Assembly: GCA_007571365.1 (NCBI GenBank)
Contig: RKRN01000226.1
Location: 1 to 61,725, forward strand
Source: Candidatus Latescibacterota bacterium
GTDB lineage: Bacteria; Latescibacterota; UBA2968; UBA8231
DNA: 61,725 nucleotides
Reading direction: 5' to 3'
This document shows positions 50,638-58,971 of this stretch, in pieces. The notes beneath the pieces were generated by a model that was not told where the DNA came from, searched no databases, and worked only from the letters and a program-made list of their open reading frames with translations. The position numbers and the translations under genes are program-made. The stretch's first letter is position 1, and each line of letters starts with the position of its first letter.

Positions 50638-51312
50638 TTACGGTTTGCGCTTGGCTTGGAACAAGGCTTCCCATTCCGCTAGTTCACGCGCATCGATTAA
50701 TGGATTAGGCTCGGTGCCATTGCGGACCGTTTTCCTCGTTCCTTGCCACCGATTGAGGGGGTTGGACTCAGTAGCGGCGGCTTTTTCCGGCCCGCGAAAC
50801 AGGGCTTCCCACTGCTCCAATTCGCCCGCGTCGAGCGGCGGGTGCGGTTCCGTGCCGTCGCGGGCGGGCGTAGGCTCGGGCTCGGGCCGGGCTTGGACTG
50901 TTCCTGTGAGTTCGTCGAGAAAATCCTCAGCACAGGTCGAGCGGATCTTATGGCGCGCGGCACTGCGCTGGACGGCGCGGTCGGAGCTGATGACCCGCAG
51001 CCACTTGGCCCCGTGCTTTTGCGCGACCGCTTGCGCGATTAAGTCGTCGGCCTGCTGCGGGTAGCGCGAGAATTCTATGGCGACGTACGGGCCGCTTGCA
51101 CGGGCTGGGCGCGATGCTGCGCTGGTGCCGTCGTAGTACAGCGTAATGTGCTTGTCGGCGCGGCGGCCATAGGCGGCGAGTGCCTGCTGCAAGCGGTTGC
51201 GCCCTCGTTCCAGCGAGTCGCCGCGACCTTGGAAAAGCGGGCTCGCTTTGAGCAGGTTGTAGCCGTCTATGAGCAAGTGCTCTTTCTTGGTGGCCATCGC
51301 TGCCGTCCTCAC
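50638..51312 (-). CDS. NYN/PIN-like (YacP-type) ribonuclease with duplicated C-terminal motif
   Basis: 224 residues. The N-terminal ~140 residues are a NYN domain (PIN-like nuclease): D16 in LLIDGYNLL, D89-D90 in QQADDLI and D111 in ISSDRAV form the metal site; YacP/Rae1 cuts mRNA on the ribosome. The tail contains a ~20-residue motif twice, GTEP(H/N)P..D(A/R)xEL(E/A)xWEALF at ~153-172 and ~199-218, probably a linear interaction element. The GTG 51312 overlaps the GHMP kinase stop (GTGA); ATG 51297 is an alternative start. Confidence 0.78.
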   Translation of the reverse strand: MRTAAMATKKEHLLIDGYNLLKASPLFQGRGDSLERGRNRLQQALAAYGRRADKHITLYYDGTSAASRPARASGPYVAIEFSRYPQQADDLIAQAVAQKHGAKWLRVISSDRAVQRSAARHKIRSTCAEDFLDELTGTVQARPEPEPTPARDGTEPHPPLDAGELEQWEALFRGPEKAAATESNPLNRWQGTRKTVRNGTEPNPLIDARELAEWEALFQAKRKP

Positions 51313-53168
51313 ACCAGATGAATGCCTTGGGCGTTGAGCTGGTAGAATACGACCCGGCTGTTGGCAAAGGCCGTGCGTTGGCGCAACTTGTCGAGCCTAG
51401 TGTGCAACTCGGCTGCTCGCCCTTCGGCGGCGATGAGGAGGGCAAAGCCGCCGCCGCCGGCTCCGGTGAGAAGCCCGCCTTCGGTCAGGTCGGTAATCTG
51501 CGGATTCTCAAAAAGGTGTTGCAAGGCGTCGTTGGTGGCTTGGGGATCGAGAAGACAGCGCAACTGCCAGTAGCGGTCGGCCAGCCGACCGAGATCGGCG
51601 TATGCGCCGGCCCGTAGTGCCGCCACCATTTCGTCGTGCAGGGCCAGCGACTCGCGGATGGCGGCATAGCGCTGGCCATCGCGCGACAGATAGGCATCCA
51701 AAACGACGTTGAGGCCGCGAGTGGCCGAGCGCGATATCCCGGTGTCGAAGAGCACGACTCGCTCGGTAAACAAGTGCTCATCTACTTCGGTGAGGAACGT
51801 GCGTTCGGGCGTGGGTAGGCCGTTGGTCGGGGGCGCGTAGAAGCTCTTGATAGCCGAGGGACCGCCGCCGGCACCGCGCGCATCCTGCCAACCGCTGTTG
51901 AGGCCGAGGCTCTGTTCGAGCATGAGGCTTTGGTCGTAGAGGCCGGGGTACTCATACGCGGGCGCGGCGTAGGGATGGCCGGAGAGGTGGTAGAGCATTT
52001 TGAGAATGGCGGCCGACAAGATGCCACTGGTTCCCAAGCCGGACCCTTGCAGCACTGTACTGCTGGTGGTGATTTCCAAACCGCCGCCGCCGGTAAAGGC
52101 GGCGATGTCTCGGATGACGTCTTTGGAGTTTGGCCGGACGATGCCCGCGTGTACTAGCCCTTGCTTGACCAAGCGCAGGGCTTCGTCGCCACTGCGGCGA
52201 TAGGCGAAAAACAGATCGCTGACGGTGGCGGCCGCGCTATGTTTGTTCGCCTCAAAGTCGGCCCTGAAGCCCCGCGAGCGCGAGCGTAGGATGAGTTGGG
52301 GTTCGGGCAGCCTCCGCGCGGTGACTTGTAGCGGCGGTTGGGCGCGATCTTCCCGGTCCTGTTGCAGATTGACGGCGATGTTGAGGGTCTTGCCGCCCTG
52401 TTCTTTGCTGCGCAGGTGATTGTCCGAGGCATTGGCGCTGGAGATGCCCAAGCGCAGGGGCGATTGAATGCAAAAGGCTGGGCCGTAAGCCGCTTTGCTC
52501 ATTCGCGGCACAGTGGTGCGACCCCTGTCGAGGGCGGCCAAGCTGTGCCGCAAGTCGAGGCTCTGTAGCTGGTTGATCCGCGTCTCGTAGGCGGCGGCTA
52601 GCTGGTCAATTTGCTGGGCTTCTTTGAGCTGGACGATGGCTGGGCCGTCGATGCAGCAGGGTGGCAGTGCTCGCCGCCAGGTTCGCGCTCGCGGTTGGTC
52701 GGCAAGCATTCGGTAGAGGTCGGCCATGATGCGGGCGACGCGCATGCCGCGCAGATAGCGGACTGAGCCATCGCATTCTTCCAGTAAATAGACATTGAGG
52801 CGTTTGAGCACCTGCAAGAGCGTCTTGGCGGTGGCGGAGCCGGGGGGCAAAAGCCGCAGCAATTGGCGGTGGTCGAGATCGACCACGCCATCGACTAGAT
52901 CGACGGTTAGCTGCGGCAACTCTTGGGCGAGGGCCGTGCCGAAGAGCGCTTCCCACTCGTCGGGCCTGGTGGCCGCGAGGAGCGCGTCGATGGCCGCGGG
53001 GGTCTCTAAGCGGGACAAAAGCACCGGATTGAAGAACAGGTCGCGGAGGAAGCGGCGTTTTTCCTCGGGTTTGCCGCCAGACCGCGCCGCGTCGAGGATA
53101 TGATCGACAAGCGATTGGACTTCGCGTAAGTCAGCGGCTTGTTCGAGGCGTTCGAGGAATGCTTTCAT
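51309..53168 (-). CDS. GHMP-family sugar kinase with unusual N-terminal domain
   Basis: 619 residues from ATG 53168. Residues 1-225 are helical and unassigned. The GHMP kinase part starts near 230 (AFCIQSPLRLGISSANASDN), has the ATP loop GSGLGTSGI at 376-384 and the C-terminal GGLLTGAGGGGFALL. This matches the L-fucokinase / D-glycero-D-manno-heptose-7-phosphate kinase branch, which phosphorylates a sugar for GDP-sugar synthesis; the large N-terminal part could carry another step (full-length fucokinases have a pyrophosphorylase) but is too short and unlike one. Overlaps the NYN gene. Confidence 0.78.
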   Translation of the reverse strand: MKAFLERLEQAADLREVQSLVDHILDAARSGGKPEEKRRFLRDLFFNPVLLSRLETPAAIDALLAATRPDEWEALFGTALAQELPQLTVDLVDGVVDLDHRQLLRLLPPGSATAKTLLQVLKRLNVYLLEECDGSVRYLRGMRVARIMADLYRMLADQPRARTWRRALPPCCIDGPAIVQLKEAQQIDQLAAAYETRINQLQSLDLRHSLAALDRGRTTVPRMSKAAYGPAFCIQSPLRLGISSANASDNHLRSKEQGGKTLNIAVNLQQDREDRAQPPLQVTARRLPEPQLILRSRSRGFRADFEANKHSAAATVSDLFFAYRRSGDEALRLVKQGLVHAGIVRPNSKDVIRDIAAFTGGGGLEITTSSTVLQGSGLGTSGILSAAILKMLYHLSGHPYAAPAYEYPGLYDQSLMLEQSLGLNSGWQDARGAGGGPSAIKSFYAPPTNGLPTPERTFLTEVDEHLFTERVVLFDTGISRSATRGLNVVLDAYLSRDGQRYAAIRESLALHDEMVAALRAGAYADLGRLADRYWQLRCLLDPQATNDALQHLFENPQITDLTEGGLLTGAGGGGFALLIAAEGRAAELHTRLDKLRQRTAFANSRVVFYQLNAQGIHLV

Positions 53169-53238
53169 GCGCGGCGGCCGGGGGCGAGGGTGCTTTTGCA
53201 ATGGGCGAGAATTATAGGCAAAAAACGCGCGCCGCGCA

Positions 53239-53871
53239 TCAAGGGGGGACGGCATCACCCATGCGCTCGCCGGCTTCCACGGCAAAATTGAGGTAGTTTT
53301 GTTGCGGGGGCAGCGGGCAAATATAGGTGGGATTGTACGCACAGTACGGATTATAAGCATTATTGAAATCAATGACATACATGCCATCGTCTTCACGCCC
53401 TAGGCGCGCGTAGCGCCCGCCCCCATAGGTGGTGTGGCCGTTGGTCAGATCCTTGAAGAAGACTTCCGCTTCGCCGGTTTGCGGGCTGCGGTACACCTCT
53501 AGCCAAAAGTCTTTTTCGCCGAAGGCCGAAACAAAGCGCCCAAATCGCTCCAACTCGGTGGTGGTGCCATCGGTATTGGGGATTTCGACGATGCGCTGGC
53601 GGCCGTAGATGTGGAATTCGCCCCGCAGGCGATAGCCGAGGTCAATGGGATAGTACGCAAGCCGCCCGAAGCGGGCGCGTTGCGCTGGCAGCAGCGGCGA
53701 ATTCTCGCTTTTGAGCAGGCTATCTTTGGCGGCGCGGAGTGCTTCGATCTGAGCGTAGATAGAGATAGAGTCGTCGGCTGAGGCAGCCCCCAAGGACAGG
53801 CCTAGATAGCAAGCGATGGCGCAGAGCGGACTTGGGCGCTTGGAAATACATAGGCTCACAGGCATGGCCAT
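53239..53871 (-). CDS. DUF1684 family secreted protein
   Basis: 210 residues. Signal peptide (LCAIACYLGLSLGAASA) then the DUF1684 core: ARFGRLAYYPIDLGYRLRG, FFKDLTNGHTTYGGGRY and DFNNAYNPYCAYNPTYICPL followed by PPQQNYL. The family is beta-rich and its function is not known. Cysteine pair in the C-terminal motif may form a disulfide outside the cytoplasm. Starts at ATG 53871; same strand as but ~70 nt before the GHMP gene. Confidence 0.85.
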   Translation of the reverse strand: MAMPVSLCISKRPSPLCAIACYLGLSLGAASADDSISIYAQIEALRAAKDSLLKSENSPLLPAQRARFGRLAYYPIDLGYRLRGEFHIYGRQRIVEIPNTDGTTTELERFGRFVSAFGEKDFWLEVYRSPQTGEAEVFFKDLTNGHTTYGGGRYARLGREDDGMYVIDFNNAYNPYCAYNPTYICPLPPQQNYLNFAVEAGERMGDAVPP

Positions 53872-53955
53872 ATCTTAGAATCCATTGGCCGCCCCAGCAA
53901 ACGGCCCATAGCGACCGGCCATGCCGCCTTGTCCCCCGTTCCAACCGCCATAGTC

Positions 53956-55131
53956 TCAATGATGAAAAAGCCGCACGCCCGAATGGATCATCAACATGCC
54001 GCATTCGTCGGCCGCCTCGACTACCAGATCATCCCGCGTCGACCCGCCAGCTTGGACTAAGTACTCCACGCCTGATCGCTGGGCCCGGTCGATGTTGTCG
54101 CGGAAGGGGAAAAAGGCGTCCGAGCTCAGTACCACGCCCTTGAGATGGTCTAGCCATTCCCGCTTCTCGGCGGTGCTGAGCCGTTTTGGAACCTCGCGGA
54201 AATTGGCTTCCCAAGCCCTGAGCTCGGCCGGGGTGATGTCGTCTTGCAGATAGAGGTCGATGGCGTTGATTTTTTCCGGGCGCTTGAGGCCCTTGGCGAA
54301 TTTCATGCCCAAGACTCTGGGATGCAGGCGCAGATACCAGTTGTCGGCTTTGGCGCAGGCTAAGCGCACGCAGTGGATGCGCGACTGCTGGCCAGCACCC
54401 GTGCCGATGACTTGGCCGTTGAGGGCTAGGCACACGGAGTTGGATTGGGTGTACTTGAGGGCGATGGTCGCCACCGTTAGGTCGCGGCGAGCACTGGCTG
54501 GCAAGTCCTGGCGGGCCGTGACGATGTTGGAGAAAAAGGCGTCGTCCGGGATAAAATCGTTGCGTTGCTGCGCGAGTTGGACGCCGAATATCTGGCGTTG
54601 CTCAACCGGGTCAGGCACGTAGTCCGGGTCGATTTGTAGGATGCGATATTGGCCGCCCTTTTTCTTTTTTAAGATCGCTAAAGCCTCTGGCTCGTAGCCG
54701 GGAGCGATGATTCCGTCGGAGACTTCGACGCGGATCAGATCGGCCGTAGGGAGATCGACCGCGTCGCTCAGGGCGATCCAGTCGCCGAAGGAAGCGAGGC
54801 GGTCGGCGCCGCGCGCACGCGCATAAGCCGTGGCCAGCGGGCTGAGGTCGCGATCGGCGACGAAGTAGGACGCGCGCAGCGTCTCGTCGAGCGGTGCGGC
54901 GATGGCGGCACCGGCCGGGGAGACGTGTTTGAATGAAGCGGCAGCCGGCCGGCCGAGGGCATGTTTGAGGTCGCGGACCAGTTGCCAGGCATTGAGCGCG
55001 TCCATGAGGTTGATGTAGCTGGGGGCGTCGTTGAGCGGCTCGATGGGTAGGTCGCGGCTAGCGGCCATTGAGCAGTGGGCTCCTGCTTGATGGGGGTTGC
55101 ATCCGTAGCGCATGTCGATTGTCGCGGGCAT
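53956..55131 (-). CDS. Stand-alone AICAR transformylase (PurH C-domain type)
   Basis: 391 residues. [23 protein letters not shown] (the Lys-His pair used in catalysis), [16 protein letters not shown] and [13 protein letters not shown] are the hallmarks of the AICAR formyltransferase domain. It passes a formyl group from 10-formyl-THF to AICAR, the ninth step of purine synthesis. The N-terminal IMP cyclohydrolase (MGS-like) domain of normal PurH is missing, so a separate cyclohydrolase is needed. Strong SD (GAGGAGG) before ATG 55131; promoter candidate at 55176-55205. Confidence 0.9.
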   Translation of the reverse strand: MPATIDMRYGCNPHQAGAHCSMAASRDLPIEPLNDAPSYINLMDALNAWQLVRDLKHALGRPAAASFKHVSPAGAAIAAPLDETLRASYFVADRDLSPLATAYARARGADRLASFGDWIALSDAVDLPTADLIRVEVSDGIIAPGYEPEALAILKKKKGGQYRILQIDPDYVPDPVEQRQIFGVQLAQQRNDFIPDDAFFSNIVTARQDLPASARRDLTVATIALKYTQSNSVCLALNGQVIGTGAGQQSRIHCVRLACAKADNWYLRLHPRVLGMKFAKGLKRPEKINAIDLYLQDDITPAELRAWEANFREVPKRLSTAEKREWLDHLKGVVLSSDAFFPFRDNIDRAQRSGVEYLVQAGGSTRDDLVVEAADECGMLMIHSGVRLFHH

Positions 55132-55175
55132 AGTTCCTCCTCAATGAGACTATTTGACAAAAGCTGGGGCGGCGT

Positions 55176-55205
55176 ATTATGTTCGGCAATCGCGGTAACA
55201 GACAA
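55176..55205 (-). promoter_or_regulatory. Possible sigma-70 promoter for the AICAR transformylase gene
   Basis: Minus strand TTGTCT (55205-55200), 18-nt spacer, CATAAT (55181-55176), ~40 nt before the start codon. Pattern match only. Confidence 0.4.
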
Positions 55206-55252
55206 TCGCCAATCAACCCATTTTTTACAAGCCAAGGCAAGGTAGAACGACC

Positions 55253-56290
55253 ATGTTCAAAGGTTGTAGTACGGCCCTAGTGACACCCATGAGCACAGAC
55301 GGCAGCATTGACCACGGCGGCTTGGAGCAACTCGTAGAATTCCAGATTGCCAATAATATCCAAGCGGTACTCGCAGTGGGCACGACCGGCGAAAGCCCGA
55401 CCCTGCTCTGGGAGGAGCACAACGAAGTCATTGAGCGCACGGTCGCGCTGGCCAAGGGACGCACCCTCTCGATTGCCGGCACGGGCAGTAACTCCACCAA
55501 GGAGACCATGGCCGGTAGCGAGCACGCCGCCCATATTGGCGCGGACGCCGTGTTGCTGGTCGATCCCTACTACAATGGGCCTAGCTCCTTGGAGATCCGC
55601 CGCGAATACGTCGAGCCGGTGGCGCATGCCTTTCCCGAAGTGCAGATCATTCCCTATATCATTCCTGGGCGCACTGGCTGCATGATGCAAGTGGAAGATT
55701 TGGCCATCCTCGCCCACCAGTATCCCAACGTGGCCCAAGTCAAAGAGGCGACCGGCGACTTGGACAACATGGCCAAGACGCGCCGGCTCTGCGGCGACGA
55801 TTTTACCATCCTCTCGGGCGATGACGACAAGACCGTGGCGATGATGAAAAGCGCAGATATCCGGGCCGCTGGCGTAATCTCGGTGATGTCCAACGTCATC
55901 CCAGGGCCTATCCAGCGGCTCACCGAACTGCTCAACGCCGGCCAAGAGGACGAAGCCGACAGGTTGGCGGCAAAACTGGCACCGCTTTTTGGCACGGTCG
56001 GCGTCGCGACCACCGAGCAGAGTGCCTATGGTCCGGTTGAGTGCAAAGCGCGCAACCCGGTGCCGGTTAAGACGCTGATGAATATCCTCGGTATGCCGGC
56101 CGGACCGGTGCGGCAGCCGCTGGGCAAGATGACGCGTGCGGGTGTGCAAACAGTGCTGGACGCCGCGCGCCAAGTACATGCCAACGACCCTATGGCGTTT
56201 GCGCCAATCGCCGAGTTCTTCGCGGTGGATGTGGAAGCGCGTCTGCACGACGACTCGCTGATCGAGCGCGTGGTGTATCCATCGTATTGA
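55253..56290 (+). CDS. dapA: 4-hydroxy-tetrahydrodipicolinate synthase
   Basis: 345 residues, TIM-barrel lyase. GTTGESPTL (Thr-Thr proton relay), PYIIPGRTG with the relay Tyr, and the Schiff-base Lys in QVKEATGDL are all present. Condenses pyruvate with aspartate semialdehyde to start the lysine/diaminopimelate branch. About 50 residues longer than E. coli DapA, with a C-terminal extension (FAPIAEFFAVDVEARLHDDS). Followed after 14 nt by dapB. Confidence 0.94.
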   Translation: MFKGCSTALVTPMSTDGSIDHGGLEQLVEFQIANNIQAVLAVGTTGESPTLLWEEHNEVIERTVALAKGRTLSIAGTGSNSTKETMAGSEHAAHIGADAVLLVDPYYNGPSSLEIRREYVEPVAHAFPEVQIIPYIIPGRTGCMMQVEDLAILAHQYPNVAQVKEATGDLDNMAKTRRLCGDDFTILSGDDDKTVAMMKSADIRAAGVISVMSNVIPGPIQRLTELLNAGQEDEADRLAAKLAPLFGTVGVATTEQSAYGPVECKARNPVPVKTLMNILGMPAGPVRQPLGKMTRAGVQTVLDAARQVHANDPMAFAPIAEFFAVDVEARLHDDSLIERVVYPSY

Positions 56291-56304
56291 ACGAGGCTAG
56301 CGCG

Positions 56305-57108
56305 ATGACCAAAATCGTAATTTGCGGAATGGCCGGGCGCATGGGCCAACGGCTGGCCCATTTGACGTTGGCAGCGGCTGATTTGGAGTTGTGCGGCGGC
56401 AAAGAGCATCCGGCGCATGAGGCGGTGGGGCGCGACATTGGCGAAGTCGTCGGCACCCGGCACCTTGGCCTGGCGGTCAGCGACACGCTGGCGGGCATCA
56501 TCGAACCCGACCGAGTAGTAGTCTGTTTTACGACCCCGGCGGCGACCCTCGAAGACGCGGCTCTCTGTGCCGTGCGCGGGGTGCCGATGGTGGTGGGGAC
56601 TACAGGCTTTACCCCGGAGCAACTCGCCGAATTCAAGCAAACAGTAGCAGGCATTACCTGCGTGTTCGCGTCCAATTTTAGCACCGCCATGAACGTGCTG
56701 TTCAAGCTGGTCGAAGAGGCGGCGCGGATCTTGGGCGACGACTACGATGTGGAAATCATTGAAGCGCATCACCGGCACAAGGTCGATGCGCCCTCTGGGT
56801 CGGCACTGACGCTGGCCGAGCGGGCCGCAGCCGGCTTGGGCCGCAACTTGCGCGAGGTAGCTATACACGGGCGGGCGGGCGTGGTCGGCGAGCGGTCGCG
56901 CCAAGAAATTGGTATGCATGCGATCCGCGCCGGCGACTTGGCGGGCAATCACACGGTGCTCTATGCGGCTTTAGGTGAATGCCTCGAGCTGCAACATCGC
57001 GCTACGAGCCGCGATTCCTTTGCTTCGGGTGCATTGCGGGCCGCGCGTTTTGCCGCCCAGGCCGCGCCGGGGATGTACTCGATGGGCGATGTGTTGGGGC
57101 TGGGCTGA
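56305..57108 (+). CDS. dapB: 4-hydroxy-tetrahydrodipicolinate reductase
   Basis: 267 residues. N-terminal nucleotide-binding CGMAGRMGQRL; catalytic EIIEAHHRHKVDAPSGSA with the His-His and Lys; GRAGVVGER and AGNHTVLY complete the family pattern. Reduces the DapA product to tetrahydrodipicolinate with NAD(P)H. ATG 56305 chosen (GAGG 9 nt upstream) over an in-frame TTG at 56287. Forms an operon with dapA and converges on the UVR paralogue with a 4-nt gap. Confidence 0.94.
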   Translation: MTKIVICGMAGRMGQRLAHLTLAAADLELCGGKEHPAHEAVGRDIGEVVGTRHLGLAVSDTLAGIIEPDRVVVCFTTPAATLEDAALCAVRGVPMVVGTTGFTPEQLAEFKQTVAGITCVFASNFSTAMNVLFKLVEEAARILGDDYDVEIIEAHHRHKVDAPSGSALTLAERAAAGLGRNLREVAIHGRAGVVGERSRQEIGMHAIRAGDLAGNHTVLYAALGECLELQHRATSRDSFASGALRAARFAAQAAPGMYSMGDVLGLG

Positions 57109-57112
57109 CAGC

Positions 57113-57877
57113 TCAGCGCTTGGGGCGCAGGAGGTGCTGCGGCGTCGGCCACAGGCTCTGAATCTGGTCGCGCAGCCGCGCGGCCTCCTCAAAGTTTTCC
57201 GCCTCCACGGCCACCTGTAGGTCGCGCTCTAGTTGTTCGCGCTGGGACAGCGGGCGCTCCTGCTCTAATTCCTCGTACCAGGCGCGCAAAAAGGAAATCT
57301 CGGGCAGATCTTCGTCGAGCTCGGATTCCCATTCCTCGACAAAGCTCTCAATGTGGGCAATGCCTTCTTCCACGGCGTGCATGGCCGCTGGATAGTCGTC
57401 GTTTTTCAGCGCGAGCATGGCGTGCGCCCGGGTCTGCATCATAATCGCGTGGGGATAGTACTGCTCAAAGTACCAGCGGATTTCGTCGTTGGGGGCGCTT
57501 TGATCAACCAATTCAAAAATCTGTAGGGTGTGCTCGGTATCGGCGACGACCCCTTCGTAGTCTTCTAAGTTGAACAGACTTAAATAGCGGTGGTAGTACT
57601 GCCACGCCTCTTGGAACAGTTCTTCGCACTCGTCCTCGTTTAGCTCCAAGCCTTGCGGGGGGCGCGATTCGATGAGGTCTTGGTAGTAGTCGAGCAGCGA
57701 GGGGTAGCCGTGCGGTTGTTGGCCATCGGGCCGGCCATCCAATTCGAGCTGAAGGAGCCCCATGTCGATGCGGATTTGAAGTTTTTCCTCGCCCTTGCTG
57801 GTGCGGATGCGCCGAGCGAGGAATTCGTCGGGCTTGAATTCCCAACTGTTGAGCAAGTCGCCGATATCGTAATTCAT
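57113..57877 (-). CDS. UVR-motif protein, paralogue B
   Basis: 254 residues, same layout as the protein at 17429: N-terminal IGDLLNSWEFKPDEFLARRI, then LQIRIDMGLLQLELDGRPD, PHGYPSLLDYYQDL, an acidic helical centre, and a C-terminal UVR motif (LERDLQVAVEAENFEEAARL) with a basic tail. The shared N-terminal block is specific to this pair and not to UvrB, UvrC or McsA. Function unknown. ATG 57877 matches the start of paralogue A. The leader 57878-58060 holds a terminator-like hairpin and a possible promoter, see separate entries. Confidence 0.8.
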   Translation of the reverse strand: MNYDIGDLLNSWEFKPDEFLARRIRTSKGEEKLQIRIDMGLLQLELDGRPDGQQPHGYPSLLDYYQDLIESRPPQGLELNEDECEELFQEAWQYYHRYLSLFNLEDYEGVVADTEHTLQIFELVDQSAPNDEIRWYFEQYYPHAIMMQTRAHAMLALKNDDYPAAMHAVEEGIAHIESFVEEWESELDEDLPEISFLRAWYEELEQERPLSQREQLERDLQVAVEAENFEEAARLRDQIQSLWPTPQHLLRPKR

Positions 57878-58203
57878 GGGCGCGCTCTCTGAAAAAAATA
57901 GAATGAAGAAACCCAACCCCAAGGGGCTGGGGCACACAAGCGACAATATAGGGCAGAACCTAGTACTGCGCTACTAATTGACGTATTTCTCGGCAAATTG
58001 CTTGCCCATACAAAAAGCGCGGGGCTATAGCCTCGCGCTCATCGTAGTACTAAATATACAAAAAAAGAAAAAGAATGTCCAATCAATGGATTTAAGTATA
58101 ATATAAATAATAGGTTAGAACAAATTTTATATTGACCCGATCCGCGGCCTAATTTACCTTAAAGACCGCCCCAATTCCCAATTCATTCCACATAGGAGGA
58201 CCG
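57878..58203. other. Divergent intergenic region with hairpin
   Basis: 326 nt without a gene. On the minus strand a possible promoter TTGGAC (58082-58077), 18-nt spacer, TATATT (58058-58053) would feed the UVR paralogue B gene through a ~170-nt leader. The 58059-58140 stretch is strongly AT-rich and contains TATAAT at 58097-58102 in the plus direction, without a recognisable -35. AGGAGG at 58195-58200 is the SD of the next gene. Confidence 0.5.
58016..58039 (-). terminator. Terminator-like hairpin in the leader of UVR paralogue B
   Basis: Read on the minus strand, AGCGCGAGGCT pairs with AGCCCCGCGCT (one G-T pair) around a TAT loop and is followed at once by TTTTT. It is oriented against leftward transcription, between the possible promoter at 58053-58082 and the gene start at 57877, so attenuation is possible. 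Confidence 0.6.
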
Positions 58204-58971
58204 ATGTCCCAGCGCGAGAGTGATGCCCTGCAAGTGCAGGGTGACCGGGTGGTGCTAGGGGAGTGGTCGGGCGATCTGGAAGCATTGATCGCCAAGAACG
58301 TCGAGTTGCGCCAGATGCTGGGCAAAGGGCGCACCGCTGAGGCCCGGGCGCTGCTTAGGGCACTGGCCGTGGAGGAACAAGCCGCGCTGGTGGCCATAGA
58401 CGAAAACCCCGAGGAGGTGCTCTCGCTGACCGGCATGGACGCCCAAGGCCGCCCGGGGTACTTGCCCACTGTCGTCGATAAACTGCCGTCGGCGATCATC
58501 GCCGAGTTGGTTGCCCCTAGCGAGTACAAGCTGGCGCGGTTTAATACCGCGCTGTTGCAGACCATGTCGGCGGAGTCGTTTGCCCGCGCCGTGGAGGACG
58601 CGCTCGACCCGGTTTATTATCACGGCAACCGCACCAAGGTGTCGTGGGAATGGCTCGAAGCGGTCGCAGCGCTAGACGAGCCCAACAAGCGCGCCGCGCT
58701 CTTGTACAAGGTGGATCAGAGCCTGCTAGAGGACGCCTTCCTCGACAAAGTCGATAGCATTGACATGCACGCCCAAGTCGGGAGGCTGGAGGATATTGGC
58801 TCTGTTTCTAGCTTCAGCCTGCTGTCGGAATCGGGCCAAGCCGTGATGCTGCCGCCGATCAACGACCCGGAGATCCGCGAGGTCATCTACGCCTTGCACC
58901 AAGCTGCGCCCGAGTTGCTGGCAAAGGTGCTGCGCGCCGCTTGGGAACGAGCCGGCGGAGGGACCTCGTGA
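58204..58971 (+). CDS. Unrecognised helical protein, first of a coupled pair
   Basis: 255 residues, no family recognised with confidence. It is almost all alpha-helical with repeating leucine-rich helices (RALLRALAVEEQAALVAI; LLYKVDQSLLEDAFL; VIYALHQAAPELLAKVL). No signal peptide, membrane span or catalytic motif is seen. The sequence IDENPEEVLSLTG and DALDPVYYHG are distinctive. It is weakly reminiscent of DUF6178-type proteins, unverified. Perfect SD AGGAGG before ATG 58204. Its stop overlaps the next start (GTGA), so the two products are probably made in fixed ratio and work together. Confidence 0.65.
   Translation: MSQRESDALQVQGDRVVLGEWSGDLEALIAKNVELRQMLGKGRTAEARALLRALAVEEQAALVAIDENPEEVLSLTGMDAQGRPGYLPTVVDKLPSAIIAELVAPSEYKLARFNTALLQTMSAESFARAVEDALDPVYYHGNRTKVSWEWLEAVAALDEPNKRAALLYKVDQSLLEDAFLDKVDSIDMHAQVGRLEDIGSVSSFSLLSESGQAVMLPPINDPEIREVIYALHQAAPELLAKVLRAAWERAGGGTS

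Noticed and set aside
55277-56248. 323-codon minus-strand frame opposite dapA
   Set aside because: His/Arg-rich antisense shadow; dapA shows all catalytic residues.
56026-56952. 308-codon minus-strand frame opposite dapA/dapB
   Set aside because: Antisense shadow; both sense genes are well supported.
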